DNA of 64,000 nucleotides. It comes from Holothuria scabra. Taxonomy: Eukaryota; Echinodermata; Holothuroidea; Aspidochirotida; Holothuriidae. Positions 1-11,947 of the stretch are shown one piece after another (position 1 is the first letter of the stretch; every line of letters starts with the position of its first letter). The stretch lies in assembly GCA_037179385.1 (NCBI GenBank), contig CM074195.1, forward strand, positions 11,135,887 through 11,199,886, read 5' to 3'. The position numbers were made by a program, and so were the translations under genes. The notes beneath the pieces were generated by a model. That model had not been told where the DNA came from. It was given only the letters and a program-made list of their open reading frames with translations, and searched no databases.

Positions 1-116
1 TGAATAAATAAGCATCTAAATTAGGTGTTCGAATTTAGAACCTGCTTGAACTTTGAACCAACCACCATACCAAACTAAACAGTAAACTTAAGTAGGTCTA
101 GGCCTAAGTTACAGCC

Positions 117-1104
117 GGTTACCGGTCGTTTCTCCCCCTAGCCAGTTCGCCCCCAACCAGTTCGCCCCGGTCGTTTCGTCCCCTTGCCAGTTTGCCCCCT
201 AAAGGAAGTCGTTTCGCCCCCAAAGTGGAAGTCGTTTCGCCCCTCAAAATACGAGTTTGACATGGAATGAACTGCCGCCCTTAAAATAAAGTTGTGATGG
301 TTGTCATAACAAGTTACGACAGTGTATCGTGGAAGATTATGACAAAAAAGATGCCAGATTCTAGAATACCGCCAATTTTGGCATTTTTGTGTAAACCATT
401 TTTAATTTTTGCACATTTTATGGGAAATAATTTGTAGTTCCAAACTAATAAATGAAATGAGTATGGTTCAAGCTTTTTCCATACTTAGTGCAGCGACTTC
501 TTGCTCTATGAAAGGGCAAAAATTGTGGCAATTTGTAAAACAAACTAGAACGCGAACAGTGCATGTTCAGTAATCAAGGTATGCTCTTTCACGTCAGTAA
601 CCAACAATATATTGAACTCGTAAAATTTGACATTTACGTCAGTAATGTGCTTACATTACTGTGCAAAACAATAAGCATAATCTGAACGATGAATGAAACA
701 CAGGTTAGAAAGCACACATACCATATACGTACGCGACAACCTCGAGGTGTTTGTACGTCATTAGACAGATACAGATACCACCAACTTGTCACGGCAACTC
801 ATCGAAAGAGCCTTTACGTACCGTACTTGATGAGTTAAAACAGATTAACAACTTGTTTCACTCTAAAAATAAACCTCATCTCATCCTGAAGGACAATTAA
901 ATAAGAAAGTTTACTTCATGTACATCGTTTTTCTATAAAAAAAAATTGCTTTGTGGAAAGAAAATTGCTTTGGAAAGATTAGGGGGCGAACTGGTAGGTC
1001 GAAGGGGGCGAACTGGCACGTCTTTGGGGGCGAACTGGTCATTGCTTGAGGGCGAACTGGCATTTAGGGGGCGAACTGGCAAGGGGGCGAAACGACCGGC
1101 TACC
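117..1104. mobile_element. Non-autonomous DNA transposon with 9-bp target duplication, copy A
   Basis: The 988-bp element is flanked on both sides by the 9-bp direct repeat GTTACAGCC (108-116 and 1105-1113). Its ends are inverted: GGTTACCGGTCGTTTC on the left and the complement of GGTAGCCGGTCGTTTC on the right. Inside each end are several tandem copies of a CCAGTTCGCCCC-type word in opposite orientation (about 130-245 and 975-1090). There is no coding capacity. A 9-bp duplication with long, repeat-filled inverted ends suggests a Mutator-like (MuDR) element, but without a transposase the superfamily is an inference. Confidence 0.85.
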
Positions 1105-1613
1105 GTTACAGCCTAACTGACTAACTGTAGAGTGATGGTCGTAGCACAACTGGTACATTACAATAAGAGTTAAGACTATAGACCAGGGTCTTTCACGCAA
1201 AATTAGTTTCAATTAACGAAAAGCCTAGTACTAAGACTTACTTAGCTTCAAGTTAGTCCTGACCACTTTCTCGTGACTTTTCACAAAACAAGTTTACGGA
1301 TTATTTCCAAAAATGCAATGTAGAAATACTGTACAGTATATATATTGCCAACTAAATATTGTTATGGTTAGTTCAAACCTTGGATCGGAGTGTTTTATTA
1401 CTCCAAGATACCTTCAGACGACACACGCCCTCTTTCAATATATCATAAATGATCACTCAAGCCAGGAGCGTTAACGGTCAATGCAGGGAGGTGTAACTAT
1501 AGGTGTAATCTCACCTTCCTGGTCAATGTATGGACAGTGGATACGTCTGGCACATAAAGCAAGATAATTCCTGTCATCATGCTCTATGATGGCCTAGCAT
1601 GACAGTGCTTCAC

Positions 1614-2110
1614 TGAATTCCTACTTCGCCTCATCATTCATACAACTTACAAGGGAAAGGATAGGCCAGCCTAGCCACTGAACGTGACCGTATAATCCGT
1701 TCCTTGTAGTCACTCCTTGTGTATAGCATAGGAACGTACTGTAATGCTGGGTTCTGTTCAAGGGCTAGGCCCGCCCGGCGTTCCTCGTACACTTCTGGGG
1801 ACATGATCATGACTGACAAGAGGAAGAAGTTGAACAATTTATTTTTCTTGAGGAGGTCAACAGAATTTGAGGCAGGCTGGCGTGCCGAAATTTTGGCCTT
1901 CCTTTCAACTGACAAATAGTCTGGAGTTTGGTAGTACAAGAAAATTGAAAATGTTTGTAGTAAATTTGGCTTTCCAAATTGTAAGGACCTGCATTGAGTT
2001 AAAAAGTTGAGGTGTTCATTGACAAAATCAAAAACGTGATACAGACGACAGCTGAGATTCTTTTGGGGTTACTCATTTCATCCAGTCGTACTATAGGCCT
2101 AGGTACTAAG
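1614..2110. other. Unclassified part of duplicated block, copy A
   Basis: This segment is repeated at 7836-8331. Open frames of 66 and 101 codons on opposite strands survive in both copies. The copies are nearly identical throughout, so this says nothing about coding. I see no known domain. An imperfect hairpin with arms CAGGGAGGTG and CACCTCCCTG lies upstream (about 1484-1522, and 7706-7744 in copy B, where the arms are intact). Confidence 0.5.
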
Positions 2111-2112
2111 GC

Positions 2113-3058
2113 TCTCAGACGAAACTGGAAATTTTCCCCAAAGTTTCCCCCTTTTTGAACGACTGAGATTTGAGCTTATTATACTGGAGAAACTTTGGAA
2201 TTTAATGAAAAATAATTATTTTTGATAAGGTTACAATGAAAAATTTGTCGGGGTGATTAACAAAGTTGGCTTGGCTTGGTTTGCTGATCCCCGTGTTCGT
2301 GGCCATAATAAGAAGCTGGTAAAATGTTTCTCTAGGACTTGACATCAGAAAGTTCAGTTTCTCTCATAGGGTTGTCAGTGTATGTTCTACCTATTTCAAC
2401 GGGGGGCAAGATAATCGTACTGTGGAAGAAAATTGGCAACTCATTAAGTCCTTTCTTGAAAGAACTGTGAAGGCTAATATTCCCACTAGATTGGCCAAAT
2501 CCAGAAAATCTCTTCCATGGATAACCGACAATATTCGCAGGTTAGTTAGGCGTAGGAACAGATTGCATGCACTTTTTAAAAAACCCAGAAGGCCGGTATT
2601 TATGGGAGATGAGCTCATCTGCGAACTAAAATCAAAAGAGAGATTCACACCTCCCATAAAAAGTACATTAATGGAATGATCGGCGATATCAAAGCTGATG
2701 CCAAACCCTTCTGGAGATATATTAATGGTCAGAAGAAAGATAGGCATAATCTCCCCCCTCCTAAGACCGCGATGATAAGCTAGCTGTCACTGTCTTGGAT
2801 AAAGTTCGTGCTCTCAATAACCAGTTCTGTAGTGTATTCACTAAAACAGTGTTTCATACTGTTCCCCTCATCAGGCCCACGTGTAAGAGAATGAATGATA
2901 TAACTATATCCACCTTTGGCGTTTGGCGTTGAAAAGCTTTTGCATGGTCTTAAAAGCAACAAGGCCATGGGACCAGATGGCATCCATCCTTGGGTCCTGA
3001 GAGAGATTGCCACTGATTTTGCACCTGTTCTAAGCCATCTCTTTCAGCAATCCCTAGG
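2113..3058 (+). pseudogene. LINE remnant, copy A (truncated)
   Basis: Translated fragments include the linker before the reverse transcriptase (about 2422-2680, basic, with SLPWITDNIRRLVRRRNRLH) and the start of the reverse transcriptase (about 2916-3058, with MGPDGIHPWVLRE). The frame is interrupted between the two. The homology stops at 3058, just after the first conserved block, where unrelated sequence begins. This is a dead copy of the element at 8743-11310. Confidence 0.85.
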
Positions 3059-3840
3059 ATTTCGAAGGTGGAGGGGCACAACCTGTGATTTCCCCAACTG
3101 TGACGGATTTTGATGAACCCTGTAAATTACTGAACTGTGCGATTTTGCCCCAACTGACTTTGGAGGTGGGGGGTCTGTGCCCCCCCCCCCCAGACTGTAA
3201 AGTTTAACCTGCCCAGGCAGGGAATGCATTCCCCACTCAGCCAAACTGCCTTGTTTTTCCATCTGAGCACTTTGGCAGTTTCCAGTGAAATCCGCCCTCA
3301 TTTTTTACCAATTTTAATTCGTTTCCCCGGCAAGTGTGCCGTCACTAAATGCAAAAAACCGCTAGCCTATGTACCATACTACGGCATACCACAGCCATCG
3401 CATTCTCATTCTTAGCAGTATCCATACATACACATATACTGTAAAGTGTACATGTACATGCTGAGAACTCCTGTGGTATGCTGTATGTAAAGGCCCCATG
3501 TATGCTGCACGCAAGTTTTTTTCCATAGGATAACAAGGACAATTCAGGCAATCTCAGCATAACTGTGCAGTACCGTTACACTTACATGTGCGGCATACTG
3601 TACTTGCGGAATACACGCTTTGGTATACTGGGATTTCCGCACGTTTTCCATTTTTTGCTCACGTTCCCTGCACACACAAAAAAGTTTTCAGTCTTGCCAC
3701 CCCCCCCCCCCTCGGCCCTCAGGGCTTTAGACAGGCTACTGAGACGGGTGACTGTGCCGCTGCGGGCCCGTGGAGAGCACGTCTGCATTGACATTATGTA
3801 CAAAATCTTGGAATGATAAACTCCGTCTAATCTGAGTTTC
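3059..3840. other. Repeat-derived spacer between the duplicated blocks
   Basis: No gene is seen. A C/G-rich run lies near 3170-3195 and another near 3700-3715. The part around 3590-3690 reappears inverted near 4380-4560 (for example a GGTATACTGGG-type word and its complement), so this is likely part of a fold-back repeat complex with the next elements. Confidence 0.4.
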
Positions 3841-3995
3841 CATACCTGGAACTTGCATCATAGCTGTAGGGTTAGGGGTTACATGCGCAGAGTACAGTAG
3901 TAGGGTTAGGGTTACATAAGCATAGTAATAGGGCGTGCTACGTATGCATAGTAGGCCTAATAGGTTTAGTGTTACCTACACATGGTTGGGGGGGT
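3841..3995. repeat. Decayed telomere-like minisatellite, related to 54955-55130
   Basis: The sequence has several TAGGGTTAGGGTTAC words separated by ATAAGCATAGTAATAGGG-type spacers. The same arrangement, inverted, occurs at the right end of the inverted-repeat element at 54457-55144, including the adjoining CATAGCTGTA and a diverged terminal sequence. This is a worn copy of that element, not a telomere. Confidence 0.65.
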
Positions 3996-4110
3996 CACAG
4001 GTCGTCCTAGCGTTATATAGTATATATAGTATATATATATAAAAAGGAAAAGGTAAGTCACATCGCCTAACACCAACACAGTGCTTTGCACAAAACTCTT
4101 CATGATTTCT

Positions 4111-4840
4111 CACCATACTACATTTAACCCTTCAGATCTTCAAGAATCCTTCCATCATCTTCTTCTGAGGAAACACAACAAACATTAGGTTATCTTAAAC
4201 AAAAACCTCACATCAAATGCAAAAATTCTTCCCCTCCGATTCAATGCTAACGACGGACTAGATCACTCTTCTCCAATTAATGACGTCACATTAGGTAATG
4301 GGAATTGCCCTGTACGAAGCTGGTTCTCCCATTGGATAGTTCGAACTGCTTTCAAATCTGTCAACGACCAGACTGTAATTTTTTTTCTGCACAGGGAACC
4401 TGAACAAGAAATGGAAAACGTGCGGATCTGAAGACCCAGCATACCAAAACATGTGTGCCCTGCTGCAAGTACATGCAACACGTACAGGTATGTACTGTAC
4501 CGTAGAATTTCCCTAGCTGTGCTACGAAAAAAAAACTTGCATGCGGCATACTGTACGTGCCGTCTTCACGTACAGCATGCATACAACAGGCGTTCTCAGC
4601 ATTTACATACACTGGCTCAACGATGGGAGAACCGGCTTCATACAGGGCAATTCCCATTACGTAAAGTGACATCATGAATTGAGAAGAGTGATCTAGTCCG
4701 TCGTTAGCACTGAATCGGAGGAGAAGATTTTTTGCATTTGATGTGAGGTTTTTTGTTTAAAACAACTTAAAGTTTGTTGTGTTTCTTCAGAAGAAGATGA
4801 TGAGAAGGTTCTGGAGAGATCTGAAGGATATGGTAAAATG
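4111..4840. mobile_element. Fold-back element with ~220-bp inverted arms
   Basis: Bases about 4111-4335 are repeated in inverted orientation at about 4620-4840. Landmarks on the left arm are CTTCAGATCT, CATCATCTTCTTCTGA, GATCACTCTTCTC and GGTTCTCCCAT, and their complements come in reverse order on the right arm. A spacer of about 280 bp lies between. There is no coding potential. This is a MITE-like or fold-back element, family unknown. Confidence 0.8.
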
Positions 4841-4849
4841 CCCAGTACC

Positions 4850-5660
4850 CGACCGCTAAGGATTTACAATTCCAGTTTCCACAGTTTTAACTAAAACAGA
4901 ATATTACCATCACTATCTTTTCTAGCTTTACTTCTCCTTTCTATTTCATGTGAAAATTAAAATTTATTTCCAAGGATTGGTATGAAGAAGGCCACTAGAA
5001 CCTCATACCCCAACAGCCCAGAATTCAACCTAGTATGACCAGTAATTAATTCATCAAACCAGAACCTGACCACAGTATTAGTTATTGTCAGTTTATAAGC
5101 CTGATTTTATTGGCAATTACTTTAAAAACAAAGTCTGAGATATTTTATCTAAATTATATGTAGCATTGTCTAATATCAATAGAAAATTAAGAGGTGAATG
5201 AAGGAATTAATTTTGGGTGGTCAGATAGGCCTACTGGCTATCAAAATTTTTGTAGCCCACAATTCAACCACAACTGTGTTATACATATGTATGGTCGAAT
5301 ACTGGGCCCAACTTTTGAAAGTGGAGCCCAGTATTCAACCTCCCCAGATATGAAAACAGCATTTAAATTGAAATTTTTCTAGTCTGTGACTGGTTTGGCT
5401 AACCTCACTTCTCAGTTAAAACAAATATTGAAGAACCAAGATCTTCTATTGGGCAAAAATTAAGAGTTTTTATGACAGGATATCCTTAAAGTACTTTTTA
5501 AGGAAAGTGGCTTTTATGAACTTTATCCCACCATATACAACAATGACTAGAACAGAGTTTCAATTTTATTAAATTGAAACTGTTAACTATAAACTCAAAG
5601 AAAAGGGAGCCAAAAACACCATTTTTTAGAGCAGAAACTAACGTAATCCGCCTATGTATA
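4850..5660. other. No gene seen
   Basis: AT-rich sequence without recognisable exons or repeat ends. A short inverted word pair (GGGCCCAACTTTTGAAAGTGGAGCCC) lies near 5304-5330. Confidence 0.4.
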
Positions 5661-5661
5661 T

Positions 5662-6294
5662 AATGGTGTGTTCAAAGTTCGAACAGGTTCTAAGTTCCAA
5701 CACCTCACAAGCCTCGATTTTCAGAAAAATTTCCTTCGGACAACCAATTCAGTATTTTTAGCAGTCCGACAGAAAATTTGTTTGTCCTAAACATTTTTGC
5801 GCACAATTTCATTACAAAACACTAACTGGGTTTACATATTATTGGTGTGACAGTATAAAAGAAACAATTTTTGCAAAACAAAAACACTTGAAGTCTCAAA
5901 TTGTATGATGAAAAAAGCTGAAAGAGTTGATTAGCCAGAAGTATATACTTCTTCAATCAACAAAAAAGGTAGCTGCTTGAAAAAATTCACTGTGAGAGAA
6001 AAATGGTTGTCCATTGGACAACCAACTTCCAACTTTTGGTTGTCTGTATGAAATTTTAGTTGTCCCAGACAATCAGACAACCACGAAAATCGAGCCCTGC
6101 CTCATTAAAAATCATTTAGTTATCAGCCATAAGAGAGTATTTTCTTCAATTAATTAAAATACCCTTAAAAGATAATTGTGGCTCGATATGTTATGGTAAA
6201 ACTGACAATTATTTTGCATTGACCAGTGAATAAATAAGCATCTAAATTAGGTGTTCGAATTTAGAACCTGCTTGAACTTTGAACCAACCACCAT
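5662..6294. mobile_element. Inverted-repeat element enclosing a second element
   Basis: The ends are long inverted repeats: ATGGTGTGTTCAAAG and the following bases to about 5706, against the complement of about 6249-6294. They match over roughly 40 bp with few differences. A second element (about 5711-6102) fills most of the interior. The first 68 bases of the window repeat the right end of this element as part of duplicated copy A. No clear target duplication is visible. Confidence 0.7.
5711..6102. mobile_element. MITE rich in GGTTGTCC words, copy 1
   Basis: It is bounded by CAAGCCTCGATTTTC and the complement of CAGGGCTCGATTTTC. The interior has several TTGTCC and GACAACC words near both ends and a match to 30835-31460. 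A short CCTCA on either side may be the target duplication. The family is unknown. Confidence 0.6.
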
Positions 6295-6342
6295 ACCAAA
6301 CTAAACAGTAAACTTAAGTAGGTCTAGGCCTAAGTTACAGCC

Positions 6343-7336
6343 GCTTACCGGTCGTTTCGCCCCCTAGCCAGTTCGCCCCCAACCAGTTCGCCCCGGTCGT
6401 TTCGTCCCCTTGCCAGTTTGCCCCCTAAAGGAAGTTGTTTCGCCCCCAAAGTGGAAGTCGTTTCGCCCCTCAAAATACGAGTTTGACATGGAATGAACTG
6501 CCGCCCTTAAAATAAAGTTGTGATGGTTGTCATAACAAGTTACGACAGTGTATCGTGGAAGATTGTGACAAAAAAGATGCCAGATTCTAGAATACCGCCA
6601 ATTTTGGCATTTTTGTGTAAACCATTTTTAATTTTTGCACATTTTATGGGAAATAATTTGTAGTTCCAAACTAATAAATGAAATGAGTATGGTTCAAGCT
6701 TTTTCCATACTTAGTGCAGCGACTTCTTGCTCTATGAAAGGGCAAAAATTGTGGCAATTTGTAAAACAAACTAGAACGCGAACAGTGCATGTTCAGTAAT
6801 CAAGGTAGGCCTATGCTCTTTCACGTCAGTAACCAACAATATATTGAACTCGTAAAATTTGACATTTACGTCAGTAATGTGCTTACATTACTGTGCAAAA
6901 CAATAAGCATAATCTGAACGATGAATGAAACACAGGTTAGAAAGCACACATACCATATACGTACGCGACAACCTCAAGGTGTTTGTACGTCATTAGACAG
7001 ATACAGATACCACCAACTTGTCACGGCAACTCATCGAAAGAGCCTTTACGTACCGTACTTGGTGAGTTAAAACAGATTAACAACTTGTTTCACTCTAAAA
7101 ATAAACCTCATCTCATCCTGAAGGACAATTAAATAAGAAAGTTTACTTCATGTACATCGTTTTTCTATAAAAAAAAATTGCTTTGTGGAAAGAAAATTGC
7201 TTTGGAAAGATTAGGGGGCGAACTGGTAGGTCGAAGGGGGCGAACTGGCACGTCTTTGGGGGCGAACTGGTCATTGCTTGGGGGCGAACTGGCATTTAGG
7301 GGGCGAACTGGCAAGGGGGCGAAACGACCGGCTACC
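6343..7336. mobile_element. Non-autonomous DNA transposon with 9-bp target duplication, copy B
   Basis: This is the same element and the same GTTACAGCC duplication (6334-6342 and 7337-7345) as at 117-1104. It was copied as part of the larger block and is not an independent insertion. Confidence 0.85.
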
Positions 7337-8343
7337 GTTACAGCCTAACTGTAGAGTGATGGTCGTAGCACAACTGGTACATTACAATAAGAGTTAAGAC
7401 TATAGACCAGGGTCTTTCACACAAAATTAGTTTCAATTAACGAAAAGCCTAGTACTAAGACTTACTTAGCTTCAAGTTAGTCCTGACCACTTTCTCGTGA
7501 CTTTTCACAAAACAAGTTTACGGATTATTTCCAAAAATGCAATGTAGAAATACTGTACAGTATATATATTGCCAACTAAATATTGTTATGGTTAGTTCAG
7601 ACCTTGGATCGGAGTGTTTTATTACTCCAAGATACCTTCAGACGACACACGCCCTCTTTCAATATATCATAAATGATCACTCAAGCCAGGAGCGTTAACG
7701 GTCAATGCAGGGAGGTGTAACTATAGGTGTAATCTCACCTCCCTGGTCAATGTATGGACAGTGGATACGTCTGGCACATAAAGCAAGATAATTCCTGTCA
7801 TCATGCTCTATGATGGCCTAGCATGACAGTGCTTCACTGAATTCCAACTTCGCCTCATCATTCATACAACTTACAAGGGAAAGGATAGGCCAGCCTAGCC
7901 ACTGAACGTGACCGTATAATCCGTTCCTTGTAGTCACTCCTTGTGTATAGCATAGGAACGTACTGTAATGCTGGGTTCTGTTCACGGGCTAGGCCAGCCC
8001 GGCGTTCCTCGTACACTTCTGGGGACATGATCATGACTGACAAGAGGAAGAAGTTGAACAATTTATTTTTCTTGAGGAGGTCAACAGAATTTGAGGCAGG
8101 CTGGCGTGCCGAAATTTTGGCCTTCCTTTCAACTGACAAATAGTCTGGAGTTTGGTAGTACAAGAAAATTGAAAATGTTTGTAGTAAATTTGGCTTTCCA
8201 AATTGTAAGGACCTGCATTGAGTTAAAAAGTTGAGGTGTTCATTGACAAAATCAAAAACGTGATACAGACGACAGCTGAGATTCTTTTGGGGTTACTCAT
8301 TTCATCCAGTCGTACTATAGGCCTAGGTACTAAGGCTCTCAGA

Positions 8344-8744
8344 CGAACATGTCGGAAAAATACCCTTAGAACCATCTCGTCAGGAACTGTTCTCAGTACT
8401 AATTATATGCCTATTTAAGCATTTGAAAATGACAATGAAGGTTGACATTTGATAGCACTTTATCTCAGAATAAGCTGAAGGGGAGATTTAGTCCTTCAGC
8501 GCACTTTAAGTAATTTGATTCCCTTTTTGCTAGCACTTATTTCAGGATTTGTTGTAAGTTGTTATTTGAACCTCAAAGTTGTTGGGCTTCTATTGTACCA
8601 GAATGGTAATCAAATCTGCTGCTCATTGAAGCAGCTAATAGGAGTAATGAACCAGTGGTCGGGTACTGTAATTGGGAACCGCAGTTTTCCCCTAAAAACT
8701 GTGGTAGCCATGACGGATCTCCTGAAAGGCTAATATCCCGTAAT
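8344..8744. repeat. Segment absent from copy A, related to 35310-35540
   Basis: This 400-bp stretch is present only in copy B. About 8410-8660 resembles 35310-35540: both contain a GGTTGACATTTGATAGCA-type word, a run around CCCTTTTTGC, and then AATGGTAATCAAA, CTGCTGCTCATTGAAGCA and CCAGTGGTC in the same order. It is therefore an interspersed repeat or part of one. The short frames here have no recognisable content. Confidence 0.65.
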
Positions 8745-11310
8745 GAAACTGGAAATTTTCCCCAAAGTTTCCCCCTTTTTGAACGACTGAGATTTGAGCT
8801 TATTATACTGGAGAAACTTTGGAATTTAATGAAAAATAATTATTTTTGATAAGGTTACAATGAAAAATTTGTCGGGGTGATTAACAAAGTTGGCTTGGCT
8901 TGGTTTGCTGATCCCCGTGTTCGTGGCCATAATAAGAAGCTGGTAAAATGTTTCTCTAGACTTGACATCAGAAAGTTCAGTTTCTCTCATAGGGTTGTCA
9001 ATGTATGTTCTACCTATTTCAACGGGGGGCAAGATAATCGTACTGTGGAAGAAAATTAGCAACTCATTAAGTCCTTTCTTGAAAGAACTGTGAAGGCTAA
9101 TATTCCCACTAGATTGGCCAAATCCAGAAAATCTCTTCCATGGATAACCGACAATATTCGCAGGTTAGTTAGGCGTAGGAACAGATTGCATGCACTTTTT
9201 AAAAAACCCAGAAGGCCGGTATTTTTGGGAGATGAGCTCATCTGCGAACTAAAATCAAAAGAGAGATTCACACCTCCCATAAAAAGTACATTAATGGAAT
9301 GATCGGCGATATCAAAGCTGATGCCAAACCCTTCTGGAGATATATTAATGGTCAGAAGAAAGATAGGCATAATCTCCCCCCTCCTAAGACCGCGATGATA
9401 AGCTAGCTGTCACTGTCTTGGATAAAGTTCGTGCTCTCAATAACCAGTTCTGTAGTGTATTCACTAAAACAGTGTTTCATACTGTTCCCCTCATCAGGCC
9501 CACGTGTAAGAGAATGAATGATATAACTATATCCACCTTTGGCGTTTGGCGTTGAAAAGCTTTTGCATGGTCTTAAAAGCAACAAGGCCATGGGACCAGA
9601 TGGCATCCATCCTTGGGTCCTGAGAGAGATTGCCACTGATTTTGCACCTGTTCTAAGCCATCTCTTTCAGCAATCCCTTACAAAAGGATGCATTCCAGAG
9701 GATTGGAAGACTGCAAATGTTTGCCCTATTTTCAACACAGTTCCCTACCTTGTAATTACAGGCCTGTTTCTCTTACATGTGTCTGCTGTAAATTGTTAGA
9801 ACATATTATTGCCTCAAACCTTATGAACCATTTTGAAATACATACTCTCTCCCACCCAGCACGCCTTTTGTAAGTCTCATAGTTGCGAAACACAACTTGT
9901 GTCGATAATTGAGGACTGGGCTTCCTCCCTTGATGCCCATAAACAAATCGATGTGTTTATCTTGGACTTTGAGAAGGCCTTCGATACTGTTCCTCATGAA
10001 CTGCTTAAGACCAAGCTGTATACACTTGGTGTTTCAAATCAGATTCTTCGTTTGGTTGATGACTTTCTTGGTGATTGTAAACAATCTGTTGTTGTCAATG
10101 GAACCCGGTCTCCCCGATGCAAGTTCTGTCTGGAGTTCCCCAGGGGCCTGTCCTAGGACCGATTCTCTTCTTGGTTCATATCAATGATATCGTCGATGGT
10201 GTTTCTTCCAAGGTTCGTCTTTTTGCAGATGATTGTGTCTGTTACCGTATTATTGATTCCGATGAGGATTGTCATAAACTTCAGAATGATATCATGCAGT
10301 TGGGGCTGTGGGCTTCCACGTGGGGCATGAGATTTCAGCCCACTAAGTGTAGCGTTATTACTTTTTTTTCCGAAAAAAGTCCCATACTTTTTAGGTATGT
10401 TCTAAATAGGATTGAGCTCCCGAGGGTAGATAGTATTAAGTATCTCGGAATTACCATCACTAAAGATCTGAACTGGGAAAAGCATATCCAAAATATCTGT
10501 AACAAGGGAAATAAGATTCATGGTATTTTGTATAGAAACCTATCTTCCTGCCCTGGTGATGTCAAGTTAATGGCTTATAAAGGAATCATTCGGCCTGTGC
10601 TGGAGTACGCCAGTACTGTTTGGGACCCCCACCAGGTTTACCTGCGCGACAAGCTTGAGAGTATACAAAAAACGGTCTGCTAGATTCATTGACTCTGACT
10701 ATTCTAGGGAGCCAGGATCAATGACCAGGCTCCTTAAGGAACTAAACCTTCTGCCCTTAACTGATAGGCGGAGGAAAAGTAGATTGATCCTTTTTTCCAA
10801 AGGTGTGTTTGGCCAGGCTCAATTACCTGTTGATTACCTCCAGCGGCCTACTCGTAGAACCCGTTTAATGCATAACCTTCATGTCTGTCTACCACATATC
10901 AGTACTAACTGTTATAAATTTGGCTTCCTGCCTCGAACCATTAAGGATTGGAATCGTCTCCCCTGAATGTAATGAGGGTTGCCTCTGTCCATTAGGACCC
11001 TGTTACGTATACTACTGGGCATATTTAGCCTCTCGACGCATGCGTGGTGAAAGAATGTCCTTTGGATGTATCACCTTTTTTGAAGAAGAGTGGAACGATC
11101 TCCCTGAGTGAGTTGTTAATTCCACTTCAGTCAACTGCTTCAAGATTAACATGACAAGTATTACCGTGACAGTGGCAGGATCTGATTGTATTGGGTTTGT
11201 TTGGTCTTTGTTTGGATTAGGTGTTGGTTTGGGTCTGTTCTATAGGGCATCTTATGGGGTTTTTACCCTCCTTTGCCCATAAACTTGTTATGTTATGTTA
11301 TTGTCACGGT
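8743..11310 (+). pseudogene. Non-LTR retrotransposon (Jockey/CR1-like) polymerase, frame-broken
   Basis: A degenerate LINE copy. Read with frame changes near 9735, 9855, 10125 and 10670, it gives a reverse transcriptase. The blocks in order are MGPDGIHPWVLRE (about 9593), DFEKAFDTVPHE (about 9966), GVPQG (10132), the catalytic FADD (10222-10233), and a C-terminal region with YLGITITKDLNW and RLIRPVLEY-like text. It ends with a region containing RTRLMHNL and a DWNRLP close near 10966. The 3' end carries TGTTATGTTATGTTA at about 11288-11303. The style resembles the Jockey/CR1 group. In-frame stops and frameshifts make it inactive. The endonuclease half is not recognisable, so the copy is probably 5' truncated. 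Confidence 0.88.
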
Positions 11311-11880
11311 ACGGAGTGTCCATCAAAAATGGGAAATTTTGCATTTTTTAACAAATATTTCAGGAAGTGAAGCTTAGTATATTGAAGAACAATTGTAATT
11401 TTATGACAGATTTTCGGTTTTAATGCATGAAGAACATAGGCGTAGGACAGCCCCAGCCCCCCCCCCCCCACACACACACACACACACACACTTCCCGGGT
11501 CAGAAACGCCTTTTTCCATTTTTCCAATTCCCCCAAAAAGCAAAATGCACTCCACAAAATGCAATGAAAAATGTATTAGTTCTCGCTGATGAATCAGATT
11601 GGTAAACTTTTCCGAGCTCTGGAAATGACAAAACTGGATATTTATCATACGTGAGCCCACATCATCAGGAGACACCGGCAGCTATATTGCTATTTTTGGA
11701 AACTGTCTTTCAAAGAGTTCCAAATTTTCTTCAATGAGAGCTCTTGATTTTGAAATATTTTGTCCAAAAAGGACAAAAAAGTTTGGGAAACTTTCAAAAT
11801 GTCATCGGAGAGTGTTAGTTCGTAGGCCTTAGATAACATTATGTAGTAATAGTCGTCGTGCAGTCTATAGCTCAGTTCTT
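11311..11880. other. Diverged dispersed repeat, no gene
   Basis: After the LINE end this stretch resembles 13430-13640: both hold AAACTTTTCCGAGC, a run of A/T, then a ATGTCATCGGAG or ATGTCGCCGAG word and AACATTATGTA. A C-run with a (CA)n run lies at 11459-11490. No coding signal is seen. Confidence 0.45.
11459..11490. repeat. C-run followed by (CA)n microsatellite
   Basis: About 11 C bases followed by about ten CA units. Confidence 0.9.
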
Positions 11881-11945
11881 CGGGAAGCAGTTTAATTTGG
11901 TTTCGCCGAACGGCTCTTTGTCAGAGAGCCGGGAGGACTTTAGAC
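11850..11945 (+). repeat. SINE 3' domain shared with the U2-derived retroposon
   Basis: The block GGGAAGCAGTTTAA, TTTGGTTT, a hairpin (GGCTCTTTGTCAGAGAGCC) and GGAGGACTTTAGA matches the 3' half of the minus-strand insertion at 36715-36964 in the same order. No U2 head is visible here, so this is a 5'-truncated or otherwise headed copy. Confidence 0.65.
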
Positions 11946-11947
11946 CA

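Larger units (their letters stand above)
1..3058. repeat. Large duplication, copy A
   Basis: Bases 1-3058 match 6227-9680 almost base for base, with scattered single-base changes and small indels. The pairing starts at window base 1, so the repeat probably continues to the left outside the window. Copy A lacks about 400 bp that copy B has (8344-8744). It breaks off abruptly at 3058, where copy B continues into the reverse transcriptase of a LINE. The copies carry the same transposon with the same target duplication, so the whole block was duplicated after that insertion. A local segmental duplication, or an uncollapsed haplotype in the assembly, would both explain it. Confidence 0.9.
6227..9680. 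repeat. Large duplication, copy B
   Basis: This is the second copy of the block at 1-3058, at an offset of 6226 bp. It is longer because it keeps 8344-8744, which is missing from copy A. The junction in copy A has only the shared bases GAA, consistent with a deletion there, or with an insertion in B. Confidence 0.9.

Noticed and set aside
1634..1939. 101-codon minus-strand frame kept in both duplicated copies
   Set aside because: The copies are nearly identical over their whole length, so conservation of the frame carries no information, and no domain is recognised.
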